DNA of 64,000 bases from Streptomyces flavotricini (GCF_020639365.1 NZ_JAINUL010000001.1:2245951-2309950), one strand, 5' to 3'; numbered from the stretch's first letter, positions 37,094-47,461 are shown. The notes: generated from the sequence alone by a model not told the origin. Numbers and translations are program-made.

Positions 37094-37671
37094 TCGCGGG
37101 CCTGCTCCTCGCCGCCGGCGGCGGCCGACGCCTGGGGGGCCGCCCCAAGGCCCTGCTCCCGTACCGCGGCCGTCCGCTGGTCGAGAACGCCGTACGGGTG
37201 CTGCGCGAGGCGGGCTGCGGTCCGGTCCACGTGGTGCTCGGCGCCTCCGCGGCCGAGGTCCGCGAGCGGGCGGACCTGACCGGCTGCGTGGTCGTGGACA
37301 ACCCGGACTGGGCGGAGGGCATGGGCTCGTCCCTGCGCGCGGGCCTCGCCTCGCTCGCCGGTACGGGCGCCCGCGCGGCCCTCGTCTCGCTGGTGGACCA
37401 GCCGGGCATCGGGCCGGCGGCCGTGGCCCGCGTCCGGGAGGCGTACCGCTCCCCCGCGAGCCTGGCGGCCGCGGCGTACGACGGGGAGCGCGGGCATCCG
37501 GTGCTCTTCGGCTCGGACCGCTGGGCGGACATCACGGCGACGGCGGAGGGGGACAAGGGCGCGCGGGTGCACCTGACAGATCACGCGGACGAGCTCACGC
37601 TGGTGGAGTGCGGGGACATCGCCGAGGCCTTCGACATCGACACCCCGCCCGACCTGGCACGACTCGCTTGA
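37057..37671 (+). CDS. MobA/MocA-like nucleotidyltransferase
   Basis: This is a 204-residue NTP transferase. The motif LLLAAGGGRRLGGRPKALLPYRG (residues about 16-38) is the GT-A nucleotide-binding loop, followed by VVDNPDWAEGMGSSLRAGL and VSLVDQPGIGP with the metal Asp. This set matches molybdenum-cofactor cytidylyl- or guanylyltransferases. A role for an unlinked molybdo-enzyme such as xanthine dehydrogenase is attractive given the purine genes around it, but that is inference. Confidence 0.88.
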   Translation: MPPTTHSSPSPVIAGLLLAAGGGRRLGGRPKALLPYRGRPLVENAVRVLREAGCGPVHVVLGASAAEVRERADLTGCVVVDNPDWAEGMGSSLRAGLASLAGTGARAALVSLVDQPGIGPAAVARVREAYRSPASLAAAAYDGERGHPVLFGSDRWADITATAEGDKGARVHLTDHADELTLVECGDIAEAFDIDTPPDLARLA

Positions 37672-37763
37672 GCGGCGGTCACGGGGTGGTTGAGCGGGCA
37701 GTGACGACGGTGGCACTGAGGGCCACCGGGCGCAGGACTCTGTCGACTCAGAGAATCTCGACA

Positions 37764-37803
37764 TCAACAAACCATTGAACTTCCACCATAAGGAAATTAC
37801 TAT
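37764..37803 (+). promoter_or_regulatory. malate synthase promoter with operator in the spacer
   Basis: TTGAAC (37775-37780) and TACTAT (37798-37803) are separated by 17 bases. TTCCACCATAAGGAA (37781-37795), a TTCC-N7-GGAA box, fills the spacer, so a bound repressor would block RNA polymerase directly. TCAACAAACCATTGAA overlaps the -35. Confidence 0.7.
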
Positions 37804-37944
37804 CCACTGGTCAGAAGCGCCCTGAACCCCCAGACGGCGCCCGCGACCGTATCCCGGAACTCTCCACACCCGACGGCACTGCGTGCCGTCCTGCGCGAGC
37901 ATTCCCCGCGGCCGCCAGGCACCGCCGCTGAAGGAGTGACAGAT

Positions 37945-39573
<1,629 letters not shown>

Positions 39574-39593
39574 CCCACACCCCACCCGAACCC

Positions 39594-39640
39594 CACCTCC
39601 GCCCCCCAGGCCCCGCCAGGCCTGGGGGGCGGAGGTGTTT
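39594..39640 (+). terminator. malate synthase terminator
   Basis: A perfect 19-bp stem (arms 39594-39612 and 39619-39637, beginning CACCTCCGCC) with a 6-base loop and a short T run starts 20 bases after the stop codon. Confidence 0.92.
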
Positions 39641-39842
39641 GCGGAACCCGGCCGCGGAAGCGGAACCTTGGCGGCCCGACCGATCGATCGGTTGTTACTC
39701 CATCGTAACTTTCCTGTACCTAGCGGTAACAACGCGCGCCGTGTCACCTTTCCGATGCCACCGGCCGGCGGTACCCCCACTTCCCCAGCCATGCACCGGA
39801 GTTCGCTTCGGCATCGCCATGGCCGACCGCAGGAGTTCCGCC

Positions 39843-41033
39843 GTGATCGGATTCCGCAACGCCAGCAAGGACCGGGCCCGTAGTCGAGTGCGACGGCTCG
39901 CCGGGGCCGGGATGGTTCTGCCGCTCGCCGCCGGCGCTCTGGTCGCCGGCTCCGCCGGGACCTCCGTGGCCAGTCCCGGGACCGGGCCCACCGCCGTGGT
40001 GTCCATGGGCGACAGCTACATCTCCGGCGAGGCCGGCCGCTGGAAGGGCAACAGCCTGACCAACAGCGGGAATCGCACCGGGACGGACCGCGCCTGGGTC
40101 TCCGGGAGCACCTACGACCCCGCCAAGGTGTACGGCAGCACCGCCGGGGGCTGCCACCGCTCCGACTCCGCCGAGGTCAAGAGCGCCGGAGCCATCGCCG
40201 ATGTGGCCGTGAACCTGGCCTGCTCCGGGGCGACTTCGGAGAACGTCTTCCGCGCCTCCAACGGCGGCGTGGCCTTCAAGGGCGAGGCCCCGCAGGCCGA
40301 TCAGCTCGCCACCGTGGCCCGCGCCAACAACGTCAAGGTCATCGCCCTGTCCATCGGCGGCAACGACCTCGGCTTCGCCGACATCATCAAGGACTGCGCC
40401 CTCGACTTCGTCCTGTGGAACTCGTACTGCTACGACGACCAGCAGTACGGGGTCGACGAGAAGATGGACGCGGTGATGGCGAACGTCGGCAAGTCCGTCG
40501 ACGAGATCCGCGCCGTGATGCGGGCCGCCGGGTACGCCGACTCCGCGTACCGGATCGTGCTCCAGTCCTACCCGTCGCCGATCCCCCGCGGCGCCGAGAA
40601 CCGGTACACGCAGAGCGACTGGAGCCGCCTCAACACCGGCGGCTGCCCGTTCTGGAACCGGGACTCCGACTGGGCGCGCGATTCGCTCGTGCCGCAGATC
40701 GCGGGCCGCCTCAAGGGGGTTGCCGCCGCCAAGGGCGTGCAGTTCCTGGACCTGCGGGACATGATGCAGGGCCGCGAGGTGTGCGCGAAGGCCAGCAAGC
40801 AGGTGAGCAGCTCGGCGCCCGCTTCGGCGAAGACGAGCGAGTGGGCGCGCTGGATCGACAGCAGCGAGACGCAGGGGCTGGTGCAGGAGTCGATGCACCC
40901 CAACCACTTCGGCCAGCTGGCGCTCGGGCGCTGCCTGAACCTCGCCGTCGCCCAGCCCGCGAACTCCGCGTCGAGCTGCAAGAACACCGCCGGAGCGGAC
41001 CAGACGGGCATGTTCCTGACGTCCGCCCCCTGA
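39843..41033 (+). CDS. secreted SGNH-family esterase/lipase
   Basis: This 396-residue exported hydrolase has a signal peptide of about 40 residues (basic start, then MVLPLAAGALVAG). Block I GDSYISGE carries the Ser nucleophile, the oxyanion Gly and Asn lie in NLACSGATSEN and SIGGNDLGF, and the catalytic His is in SMHPNHFGQ. Six or more Cys probably form disulfides. GTG 39843 is chosen because AGGAG lies 7 bases upstream; ATG 39819 is possible. It is of the Streptomyces secreted esterase type (SsfR/SEST-like). The upstream region has an inverted repeat GTTGTTAC/GTAACAAC (39691-39733). Confidence 0.9.
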   Translation: MIGFRNASKDRARSRVRRLAGAGMVLPLAAGALVAGSAGTSVASPGTGPTAVVSMGDSYISGEAGRWKGNSLTNSGNRTGTDRAWVSGSTYDPAKVYGSTAGGCHRSDSAEVKSAGAIADVAVNLACSGATSENVFRASNGGVAFKGEAPQADQLATVARANNVKVIALSIGGNDLGFADIIKDCALDFVLWNSYCYDDQQYGVDEKMDAVMANVGKSVDEIRAVMRAAGYADSAYRIVLQSYPSPIPRGAENRYTQSDWSRLNTGGCPFWNRDSDWARDSLVPQIAGRLKGVAAAKGVQFLDLRDMMQGREVCAKASKQVSSSAPASAKTSEWARWIDSSETQGLVQESMHPNHFGQLALGRCLNLAVAQPANSASSCKNTAGADQTGMFLTSAP

Positions 41034-41051
41034 TGACCGCGTTCCGGTCCG

Positions 41052-41081
41052 GGGCGCCTGCGGAGGTTTCCGCGGGCGCCC
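41052..41081. terminator. hairpin between esterase and TetR genes
   Basis: GGGCGCC and GGCGCCC arms, extended by GCGGA/TCCGC with one mismatch, lie between the two convergent genes. Confidence 0.75.
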
Positions 41082-41093
41082 TTCGCCGTTCGC

Positions 41094-41690
41094 TCAGCCG
41101 CGTACGGCGGCCAGCGCCTCGTCGTACAGGGACGCCAGGTCGGCGCTGCCGCCGCTGCGGACCCAGGCCTCGGTGGCGGCGTCCACGCAGGCGAAGACGG
41201 TGGCGGTCACGGCCGCGGCGCGCACCTGCGGGACCGGGCCCTCCCCGGCGGCCATCCGGGCCGTGACGGCGGGCTGGACGAGCTCCTGCCAGCGCAGCCG
41301 CTTCTGCGTGTAGCGGGCGCGCAGTGGCGGGGTGTGGAAGATCAGCGTCGTGATCTCGAGCAGCTGCCCGGGGTCTCCGTGCGCCTCCATGAGCACCTCG
41401 AAACCGGCGCGCAGGGCCTCCCACGGGGTGGCGGCGGCCGGCTGGGCCTCCACCGTCGCGCGCAGCAGCTCCCCGAGCTCCTCCTGCTCTCCGCAGACGA
41501 TGTCCTCCTTGGTACCGAAGTACCGGAACAGCGACCGCTGGGAGATGCCCGCCTCCTTGGCGATCTGCGCGATGGTCGTGGCCTCGTACCCCTGCTCGGC
41601 GAAGAGCCGCATGGCGGTGTCGAAGATGCTCGCGACCACGGCCTGCCGGGAGCGGTCCCACAGGCTCGGCTGCGTTGCGGTTGTCCCCAT
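41094..41690 (-). CDS. TetR-family regulator
   Basis: This 198-residue regulator has an N-terminal TetR HTH (about 18-65: ASIFDTAMRLFAEQGYEATT followed by IAQIAKEAGISQRSLFRYFGTKEDIV) and a ligand domain with two or more helices forming the dimer. It lies divergently 114 bases from an SDR gene, its most likely target. The ligand is unknown. ATG 41690 is chosen because the upstream frame is non-coding in character. Confidence 0.92.
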   Translation of the reverse strand: MGTTATQPSLWDRSRQAVVASIFDTAMRLFAEQGYEATTIAQIAKEAGISQRSLFRYFGTKEDIVCGEQEELGELLRATVEAQPAAATPWEALRAGFEVLMEAHGDPGQLLEITTLIFHTPPLRARYTQKRLRWQELVQPAVTARMAAGEGPVPQVRAAAVTATVFACVDAATEAWVRSGGSADLASLYDEALAAVRG

Positions 41691-41804
41691 CGGGCCAGCA
41701 TATAGGCGGACCGCCAGCCTGACCCTTACTGTCCGCTTGGCAGTCACTGCCACCCGGGCATAGAGTGATGACAAGACGTTGTCATCCCATGGGCAGGAGC
41801 CACT

Positions 41805-42629
41805 GTGAACGCGGTCGACTACCGAGGCAGGACCACCCTGATCACCGGCGCGAGCTCGGGCCTGGGCGCCGAGTTCGCACGCCAGCTCGCCGCGCGGGGA
41901 TCCGACCTGGTGCTCGTCGCCCGCCGGGAGGACCGCCTGAAGGCGCTCGCCGCGCAGCTGTCGGCGGCCCACGGCGTCTCGGTGGAGCCGCTCGCCATGG
42001 ACCTGGCCGTCGACGGGTGCGGCGAGTTGCTGGCCGCCGAGGTCGAACGGCGCGGGATCACGGTCTCCAGCGTCATCAACAACGCCGGCTTCGGCACGTA
42101 CGGGCTCTTCCACGAGGAGGATCCACAGCGGGTCCGCCAGGAGGTGGCCCTCGACGTGACGGCCGTCGTCGACATCAGCCGGGCCTTCATCGGCCCGCTG
42201 CGCAGCCGCGGCGAGGGCGTCCTGGTCAACCTCGCCAGCGCGGCCGCCTACCAGCCCGTCCCGAACATGGCCGTCTACGGCGCCACCAAGGCCTTCGTGC
42301 TCAGCTTCACCGAAGCCCTCTGGCAGGAGTCCCGAGGTACCGGGCTGCGCGTCATGGCACTGTCGCCCGGCGCGACGAAGACGGAGTTCTTCGACGTCGT
42401 CGGCACGGAGAACGCCACCGGCGGTACCAGGATGCAGACCTCCGAGGAGGTCGTGCGGACCGCGCTGAAGGCGCTGGACCGGCGGAACCCGCCGCCGAGC
42501 GTGGTGTCCGGGGCGATGAACCGGATCATGGCCCTCAGCGGACGGTTCGCGAGCCGCCGCACGGTCGTGCGGATCGTGGGCCGGATGACCTCGCCGCGGA
42601 CCCCCGCACGGGCAAGGGCCGCAGCGTAG
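41805..42629 (+). CDS. short-chain dehydrogenase
   Basis: This 274-residue classical SDR has the cofactor motif GASSGLG at 15-21, INNAG at 91-95, and catalytic Tyr158-x3-Lys162 (YGATK). RRED at 40-43 suggests NADP(H). It resembles the DltE/YqjQ-type oxidoreductases. GTG 41805 has AGGAG about 6 bases upstream. Probably repressed by the divergent TetR. Confidence 0.92.
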   Translation: MNAVDYRGRTTLITGASSGLGAEFARQLAARGSDLVLVARREDRLKALAAQLSAAHGVSVEPLAMDLAVDGCGELLAAEVERRGITVSSVINNAGFGTYGLFHEEDPQRVRQEVALDVTAVVDISRAFIGPLRSRGEGVLVNLASAAAYQPVPNMAVYGATKAFVLSFTEALWQESRGTGLRVMALSPGATKTEFFDVVGTENATGGTRMQTSEEVVRTALKALDRRNPPPSVVSGAMNRIMALSGRFASRRTVVRIVGRMTSPRTPARARAAA

Positions 42630-42745
42630 GAGCTGCGCTGCGCGCGGCGGTCGAGGGCCGGATGCCGCACGAGCTGTTCTCCGCCCGTCGGCACACCCAC
42701 CGCGCGCTGGACGACGCCGTCGAGCAGGCGGAGCTGATGAGCAAC
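42629..42745 (+). pseudogene. probable 3' remnant of a DEDDh exonuclease gene
   Basis: After the SDR stop, a different frame on the plus strand has strong G/C third positions and encodes ALRAAVEGRMPHELFSARR followed by HRALDDAVEQAELM. HRALDDAxxxAE is the Exo III block of DEDDh 3'-5' exonucleases. Nothing upstream belongs to such a gene (that space is the SDR), so this looks like a decayed tail. Start and end are approximate. Confidence 0.45.
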
Positions 42746-42751
42746 CAACGG

Positions 42752-42794
42752 CCGGTGCGTACGCCACACCCGCAGTGGGTGGCGTGCGCACCGG
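42752..42794. terminator. hairpin before the NCS2 permease end
   Basis: CCGGTGCG (42752-42759) pairs with CGCACCGG (42787-42794), and ACGCCAC with GTGGCGT inside; the stem is about 15 bp with one mismatch. Confidence 0.75.
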
Positions 42795-42819
42795 CCGGGA
42801 GCGGCCCGCGGGGGCCGGG

Positions 42820-44205
42820 TCAGTGCACCGGGACCGGTTCCGGCGAGGCCGCCGGCGCCCGCTGGGCGCCGAAGTGGTTGAAGGCCAAATTGAGCGCGAT
42901 GGCCACCACGCAACCGGTGCTGATGCCGGAGTCCAGGACGACCAGCAGGTCCTTCGGGAACGCGTGGTAGAAGTCCGGCGCCGCGATCGGGATCAGGCCG
43001 ATGCCGACCGAGGCGGCGACGATCAGGGCGTTCTCGCCCTTCTCCATGGCGGCGCCCGCCAGGGTCTGGATGCCGCTGGCCGCGACCGAGCCGAACAGGA
43101 CGATGCCGGCGCCGCCGAGGACCGGCAGCGGGACCACTCCGATGACGGAGGCCGCCATCGGGCACAGGCCCAGCAGGATCAGGATGCCGCCGCCCGCGGC
43201 GACGACGAACCGGCTGCGCACCTTGGTCATCGCGACGAGCCCGATGTTCTGCGCGAAGGCGCTGCACATGAAACCGTTGAACAGCGGGCTGAGCGCGCTG
43301 CCGAGGGTGTCGGCGCGCAGTCCGCCCTCGATGGTCTTCGCGTCCGCCGGCCGGCCCACGATCTTGCCCAGCGCCAGGATGTCGGCGGTGGACTCGGTCA
43401 TGCACACCAGCATCACGATGCACATGGACACGATGGCCGCGACCTGGAACTGCGGTGCGCCGAAGTGGAAGGGGGTCGGAAAGCCCACCAGGGAGGCGTT
43501 CTTGACGGAGTCGAAGCTGGTCATCCCCAGCGGGAGCGCGATGAGCGTGCCGGCCACCAGGCCGAGCAGGATCGAGATCTGCTGCAGGAAGCCGCGCAGG
43601 AACTTGCGCATCAGCAGCACGATGACGAGGGTGACGGCCGCCATGCCGATGTGCTTCATCGAGCCGTAGTCGGCGGCGGTCCGGTTGCCGCCCTGCGACC
43701 AGTTGAAGGCCACCGGCAGCAGGGACACCCCGATCAGGGTGATGACCGTACCGGTGACGACCGGCGGGAAGAAGCGGACGAGCTTCCCGAAGTACGGGGC
43801 GGCGAAGAAGCCGACGGCCCCCGCGACGATGATCGCGCCGAAGATGACGGGGATGGCGTCCGCGCCCTCCCCCTTGCCTATGGCGATCATCGGGGTCACA
43901 CCGGCGAACGAAACGCCGTTGACGAAGGGGAGTTTGGCGCCGATCTTCCAGAAGCCGAGGGTCTGGAGGAGGGTGGCGAGGCCGGCGGTGAAGAGCGAGG
44001 CGCCCATCAGGAACGCCGTCTCGGTCGCGGAGAGTCCGACGGCAGGGCCGACGATCATGGGCGGGGCGACGACACCCGCGTACATGGCGGCCACGTGCTG
44101 GAGGCCGCTCGTGAACATCTTCAGAGGAGGCAGGGTCTCGTCGACCGGGTGCTTCTCCTCCGGTACTGCGACTGCATCTTTGCGAAACCTGGGCGTGTGG
44201 GCCAC
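42820..44205 (-). CDS. NCS2 xanthine/urate-type permease
   Basis: This is a 461-residue nucleobase transporter with about 12-14 membrane segments. The signatures are MFTSGLQHVAAMYAGVVAPPMIVG, FVNGVSFAGVTPM, VCMTESTADILA (substrate-binding Glu) and NGFMCSAFAQNIGLVAMTKVRSR, which is typical of the xanthine/urate group (UapA, PucJ/PucK), where QNIG is preferred over the uracil motifs. GTG 44205 is chosen because GGAGGA lies 5 bases upstream. It should import xanthine, urate or guanine for the genes that follow. A palindrome at 44386 precedes it. Confidence 0.93.
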   Translation of the reverse strand: MAHTPRFRKDAVAVPEEKHPVDETLPPLKMFTSGLQHVAAMYAGVVAPPMIVGPAVGLSATETAFLMGASLFTAGLATLLQTLGFWKIGAKLPFVNGVSFAGVTPMIAIGKGEGADAIPVIFGAIIVAGAVGFFAAPYFGKLVRFFPPVVTGTVITLIGVSLLPVAFNWSQGGNRTAADYGSMKHIGMAAVTLVIVLLMRKFLRGFLQQISILLGLVAGTLIALPLGMTSFDSVKNASLVGFPTPFHFGAPQFQVAAIVSMCIVMLVCMTESTADILALGKIVGRPADAKTIEGGLRADTLGSALSPLFNGFMCSAFAQNIGLVAMTKVRSRFVVAAGGGILILLGLCPMAASVIGVVPLPVLGGAGIVLFGSVAASGIQTLAGAAMEKGENALIVAASVGIGLIPIAAPDFYHAFPKDLLVVLDSGISTGCVVAIALNLAFNHFGAQRAPAASPEPVPVH

Positions 44206-44385
44206 GGCTTCCTCCGGTCGGGTAACACGTCGGCAGGGACGTGGGTGTCTTGGAGGTGGTGCGAACGCTGTGCGAGTCGAGCCGGTATGGAGTTGTGGAT
44301 GTGATGCGGGGGACGCGCTTCTCGCCCGGGGGTCTTCTTGCCCGGGGTGCTTCTTGCTCAGGAAGTGCGGAAACGATTCGCCCAA

Positions 44386-44404
44386 ACCGTTCCGGCCGAA
44401 CGGT
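44386..44404. promoter_or_regulatory. palindrome upstream of the permease gene
   Basis: ACCGTTC-CGGCC-GAACGGT is a perfect 7-bp inverted repeat 181 bases before the permease start. It is a candidate operator for purine control. Nothing else but terminator hairpins was seen in the gap 44206-44534. Confidence 0.45.
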
Positions 44405-44466
44405 GGCACGAGTCACCGCCCCCGGGAACGCCCTCGGAAAACCTCGGGCGCTACCCGGGAACAGCT

Positions 44467-44523
44467 GCCGCGGACCCCGCTCGGGTCCGCGGCGACCGGC
44501 CGGGGGCCGTCCCCCCCGGCCGG
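44467..44523. terminator. two tandem hairpins after the deaminase gene
   Basis: GCCGCGGACCC/GGGTCCGCGGC (44467-44493) is followed by a second G/C stem (44496-44523, CCGGCCGGGGG and its complement). They lie just past the deaminase stop on the minus strand. Confidence 0.8.
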
Positions 44524-44534
44524 ACTCCGGGGGA

Positions 44535-45938
44535 TCAGCCCTGCGCGGTGATGCGCGCCAGGCGCTGGGCCTCTTCGCGGGTGGACACCGCGATGGCGTC
44601 CTCGTCGGCGAAGAGGAGCCGGTTGTTCTCGACGATCTGCTTGCCGTTGACGAACGACGCCGTCACCGGGGCGGCCGCACCGAAGACCAGCGCGGTGACC
44701 GGGTCGGCGATCGAGGAGTGCAGGAAGGTGCTGATGTTCCAGAGCACCAGGTCGGCGCACTTGCCGGCTTCCAGCGAACCGATGTTGTCGCTGCGGCCGA
44801 GGACCTGCGCGCCGCCGTACGTACCGAGGCGCAGGGCCTGGCGGGCGTTGAGCGCGGCCTCGCGGTGGACCGGGTTCAGCCGGTTGATGAGCAGCGCGTT
44901 GCGCAGCTCGGTGTGCAGCTCACCGGACTCGTTGGAGGCGGTGCCGTCCACGCCGAGGCCGACCGGTACGCCGGCCGCCAGCATGTCCGGGACGCGGGCG
45001 ATGCCGGCGGCCAGACGGGCGTTGGAGGACGGGCAGTGCGCGACACCGGTCTTGGTACGGGCGAACGCGGCGATGTCGGAGTCGTTCATGTGGACGCTGT
45101 GCGCCATCCACACGTCCTCGCCGAGCCAGCCGGTCGACTCGAAGTAGTCGGTCGGGCCCATGCCGAAGAGTTCGTGGCAGAACTTCTCCTCCTCGACGGT
45201 CTCGCTGCCGTGCGTGTGCATGCGCACGCCGAGGCGGCGGGCCAGCTCGGCGCCCTGCTTCAGCAGCTCGGTGGAGACCGAGAAGGGGGAGCAGGGGGCG
45301 ACGGCGACCTGGGTCATCGCGTCGAAGGAGGCGTCGTGGTACTTCTTCACGGTCGCCTCGGTGTCGGCGAGCGCACCTTCGAGGGTCTCGACGGCGTGGT
45401 CCGGCGGCAGGCCGCCGTCCTTCTCGCTGCGGTCCATCGAGCCGCGGGCGAGGGTGAAGCGGACGCCCATCTCGGACGCGGCGCGGATGATCGAGCCGGA
45501 GAGGTCGCCCGCGCCCTTCGGGTACACGTAGTGGTGGTCCATCGCGGTGGTGACACCACCGCGGGCCATCGCGGCGAGGGAGCCCTGGGCGGCCGAGTAG
45601 GCCATCTGCTCGTCGATGCGCGCCCACGTCGGGTACAGCGCGACGAGCCAGTTGAAGAGGTTGTGGTCGGTGGCCAGGCCACGCGTGATCCACTGGTAGA
45701 AGTGGTGGTGCGTGTTGACCAGACCGGGAGTCACGAGGTGCCCGGTGCCGTCGATGCGGCGGACGACGTTGTCGAGGTTCTCGGGGGCCTTGCCCGCACC
45801 GATGGACTCGATCTTGTTGCCGGCGATGACGATGTGACCCGAGGCGTACTCGGTGTCGTTCGCATCGACGGTTGCGATCGCGCAGTTCTCGATGACGATG
45901 CGCTCTACTGCGCCGTCCTGGGCTGCCGATGCTGCCAT
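44535..45938 (-). CDS. 8-oxoguanine deaminase / guanine deaminase-like amidohydrolase
   Basis: This 467-residue metal-dependent deaminase has the ligands His77-His79 in VNTHHHFYQW, MRMHTHGSE, AHSVHMND and GLGVDGTASNES, and the shielding sequence HCPSSNARL. This is the TrzN/AtzA-like 8-oxoguanine deaminase subgroup, which converts 8-oxoguanine to urate, or guanine to xanthine. ATG 45938 has GAGGAAG upstream. It sits between the permease and urate oxidase, feeding the oxidative purine pathway. Substrate is inferred from context and family. Confidence 0.88.
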   Translation of the reverse strand: MAASAAQDGAVERIVIENCAIATVDANDTEYASGHIVIAGNKIESIGAGKAPENLDNVVRRIDGTGHLVTPGLVNTHHHFYQWITRGLATDHNLFNWLVALYPTWARIDEQMAYSAAQGSLAAMARGGVTTAMDHHYVYPKGAGDLSGSIIRAASEMGVRFTLARGSMDRSEKDGGLPPDHAVETLEGALADTEATVKKYHDASFDAMTQVAVAPCSPFSVSTELLKQGAELARRLGVRMHTHGSETVEEEKFCHELFGMGPTDYFESTGWLGEDVWMAHSVHMNDSDIAAFARTKTGVAHCPSSNARLAAGIARVPDMLAAGVPVGLGVDGTASNESGELHTELRNALLINRLNPVHREAALNARQALRLGTYGGAQVLGRSDNIGSLEAGKCADLVLWNISTFLHSSIADPVTALVFGAAAPVTASFVNGKQIVENNRLLFADEDAIAVSTREEAQRLARITAQG

Positions 45939-46089
45939 GGGACTTCCTCGTGCTTTCAGTGGCGGTGCGGGCACGGCAAAACCCAGGGGATTTGAGTGCC
46001 GGAGCCGGGGGCCTGACAGCTGACAGTACTGTCGCCCCGTGCGTTGCGTCCGGGTGCCGATTCAGGAAGTGGGGGGCGTGTCGTGCGGC

Positions 46090-46114
46090 CCCGGGGCCAC
46101 TGCGGGGCCCCGGG
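46090..46114 (-). terminator. terminator after urate oxidase
   Basis: CCCGGGGCC (46090-46098) and GGCCCCGGG (46106-46114) form a perfect 9-bp stem 16 bases past the urate oxidase stop on the minus strand. Confidence 0.7.
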
Positions 46115-46129
46115 ACGCGCGTGCCGCGC

Positions 46130-47053
46130 TCAGAGGTTGGTCATGTCCACGGGGATGCGGGCGTCCACGCCGTCCCGCAGGATCGTGGCCTCGATCAGAC
46201 CGTACGGACGGTCCGCGGCGAAGTAGACCTCGTTGTCGTTCTTGAGGCCGAAGGGCTCCAGGTCGACGAGGAAGTGGTGCTTGTTCGGGAGCGAGAAGCG
46301 GACCTCGTCGATCTCCGAACGGTGGTTGATGATGCGCGAACCCATCTGGTACAGGGTCTGCTGCAGCGAGAGGGAGTAGGTCTCCGCGAAGGCCTGGAGC
46401 ATGTGCTTCTTGGTCTCGGCGTAGGACTTCTCCCAGTTGGGCATCCGCTGCTCGTCGTCGGTCCAGTTGAAGCGCCAGCGACCCGACACCTGGGTGGCCA
46501 GGATGCGGTCGTACGCCTCCTGCAGGGTCGTGTACTTGTCCTTCACGTAACCCCAGAACTCGGAGTTCGTGGAGTTCATGACGATCAGGTCCTTGAGGCC
46601 GGAGATGACCTCCCAGTTCTGGCCGTCGTACGTGATCTGGGTGACGCGGGTCTCCATGCCCTTGCGGACGAAGGAGTGGTTCACCTCGTCGGAGCCGATG
46701 AACTTGGAGTTGGCGTCCGAGGTGGCGATCCGGTCCCAGGCGTACTCCTCGATCCGGATGCGCGCCTTCTGGATCGGCTCCTGGCTGTTCACGAACCAGC
46801 GCGCCAGGTGGATGCCGAACTGCTCGGCGGACTCGATGCCGTACTCCTTGGCGAACGCGTACACCGTGTTCTTGGTGGTGTCCGTCGGCAGGACGTTGGC
46901 GTTCGAGCCGGAGTAGTGGACGTCGTCCATGTCGCCGGAGAGGGCGACCGAGACGTTCAGGTCCTTGATGTGGTGGGTGTCGCCGTCCCGCGTGATCTTG
47001 ACGACGCGGTTCTCTGCTTTGCCGTACTGGTTCTGGCCCAGAATCGTGGCCAT
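46130..47053 (-). CDS. uox: urate oxidase
   Basis: This 307-residue cofactor-free enzyme oxidises urate with O2 to 5-hydroxyisourate and H2O2. Catalytic Lys12 (GKAENRVVKI) and Thr57 in PTDTTKNTVYAFAKE are in place, the His in NKHHFLVD near the C-terminus completes the triad, and the two T-fold repeats are present. It is the last gene of uraD-uraH-uox, starting 1 base after the uraH stop. H2O2 made here may be removed by the catalase at 50899. Confidence 0.97.
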   Translation of the reverse strand: MATILGQNQYGKAENRVVKITRDGDTHHIKDLNVSVALSGDMDDVHYSGSNANVLPTDTTKNTVYAFAKEYGIESAEQFGIHLARWFVNSQEPIQKARIRIEEYAWDRIATSDANSKFIGSDEVNHSFVRKGMETRVTQITYDGQNWEVISGLKDLIVMNSTNSEFWGYVKDKYTTLQEAYDRILATQVSGRWRFNWTDDEQRMPNWEKSYAETKKHMLQAFAETYSLSLQQTLYQMGSRIINHRSEIDEVRFSLPNKHHFLVDLEPFGLKNDNEVYFAADRPYGLIEATILRDGVDARIPVDMTNL

Positions 47054-47054
47054 G

Positions 47055-47459
47055 CTAGCTCCCTCGGTAAACGGAGTAGCCGAACGGGTTGAGCAGCAGC
47101 GGTACGTGGTAGTGCTCGCCGGGAGTGACCGCGAACGTGATCGTCACTTCCGGGAAAAACGCACCGCTGTCCCTTACGCGGGGGGCGTCCTGCTGCGCCT
47201 CGGCTTGCTTCTCGGAACTGTGCTTACTAAAGAAGTACGTCTCGGTCTCGAAGTCGAGACGTACGTGGGTGGTGCCCTCCGGCAGCGCCGGCAGGTCCTT
47301 GCATCGCCCGTCCGTATCGGTGGCGGAGCCGCCCAGGGCCGCCCACTCGCCGTCACGTCCCGTACGGGCCGACAGGGAGATGGCGACGCCCTCGGCGGGA
47401 CGTCCGATGCTGGTGTCCAGGATGTGCGTGGACACCGACGCGGTGGTCTCGGTGCTCAT
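47055..47459 (-). CDS. uraH: 5-hydroxyisourate hydrolase (transthyretin-like)
   Basis: This 134-residue protein hydrolyses 5-hydroxyisourate to OHCU. Family marks are STHILDTSIGRPAEGV at the N-terminus, the active-site Arg in HVRLDFETETYF, FFPEVTITF, and the C-terminal YHVPLLLNPFGYSVYRGS. ATG 47459 is chosen because AAGGAG lies 7 bases upstream; GTG 47465 overlaps the uraD stop as GTGA but sits too close to the ribosome site. A slightly long loop (SKHSSEKQAEAQQDAPR) precedes FFPE. Confidence 0.95.
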   Translation of the reverse strand: MSTETTASVSTHILDTSIGRPAEGVAISLSARTGRDGEWAALGGSATDTDGRCKDLPALPEGTTHVRLDFETETYFFSKHSSEKQAEAQQDAPRVRDSGAFFPEVTITFAVTPGEHYHVPLLLNPFGYSVYRGS

Positions 47460-47461
47460 GC

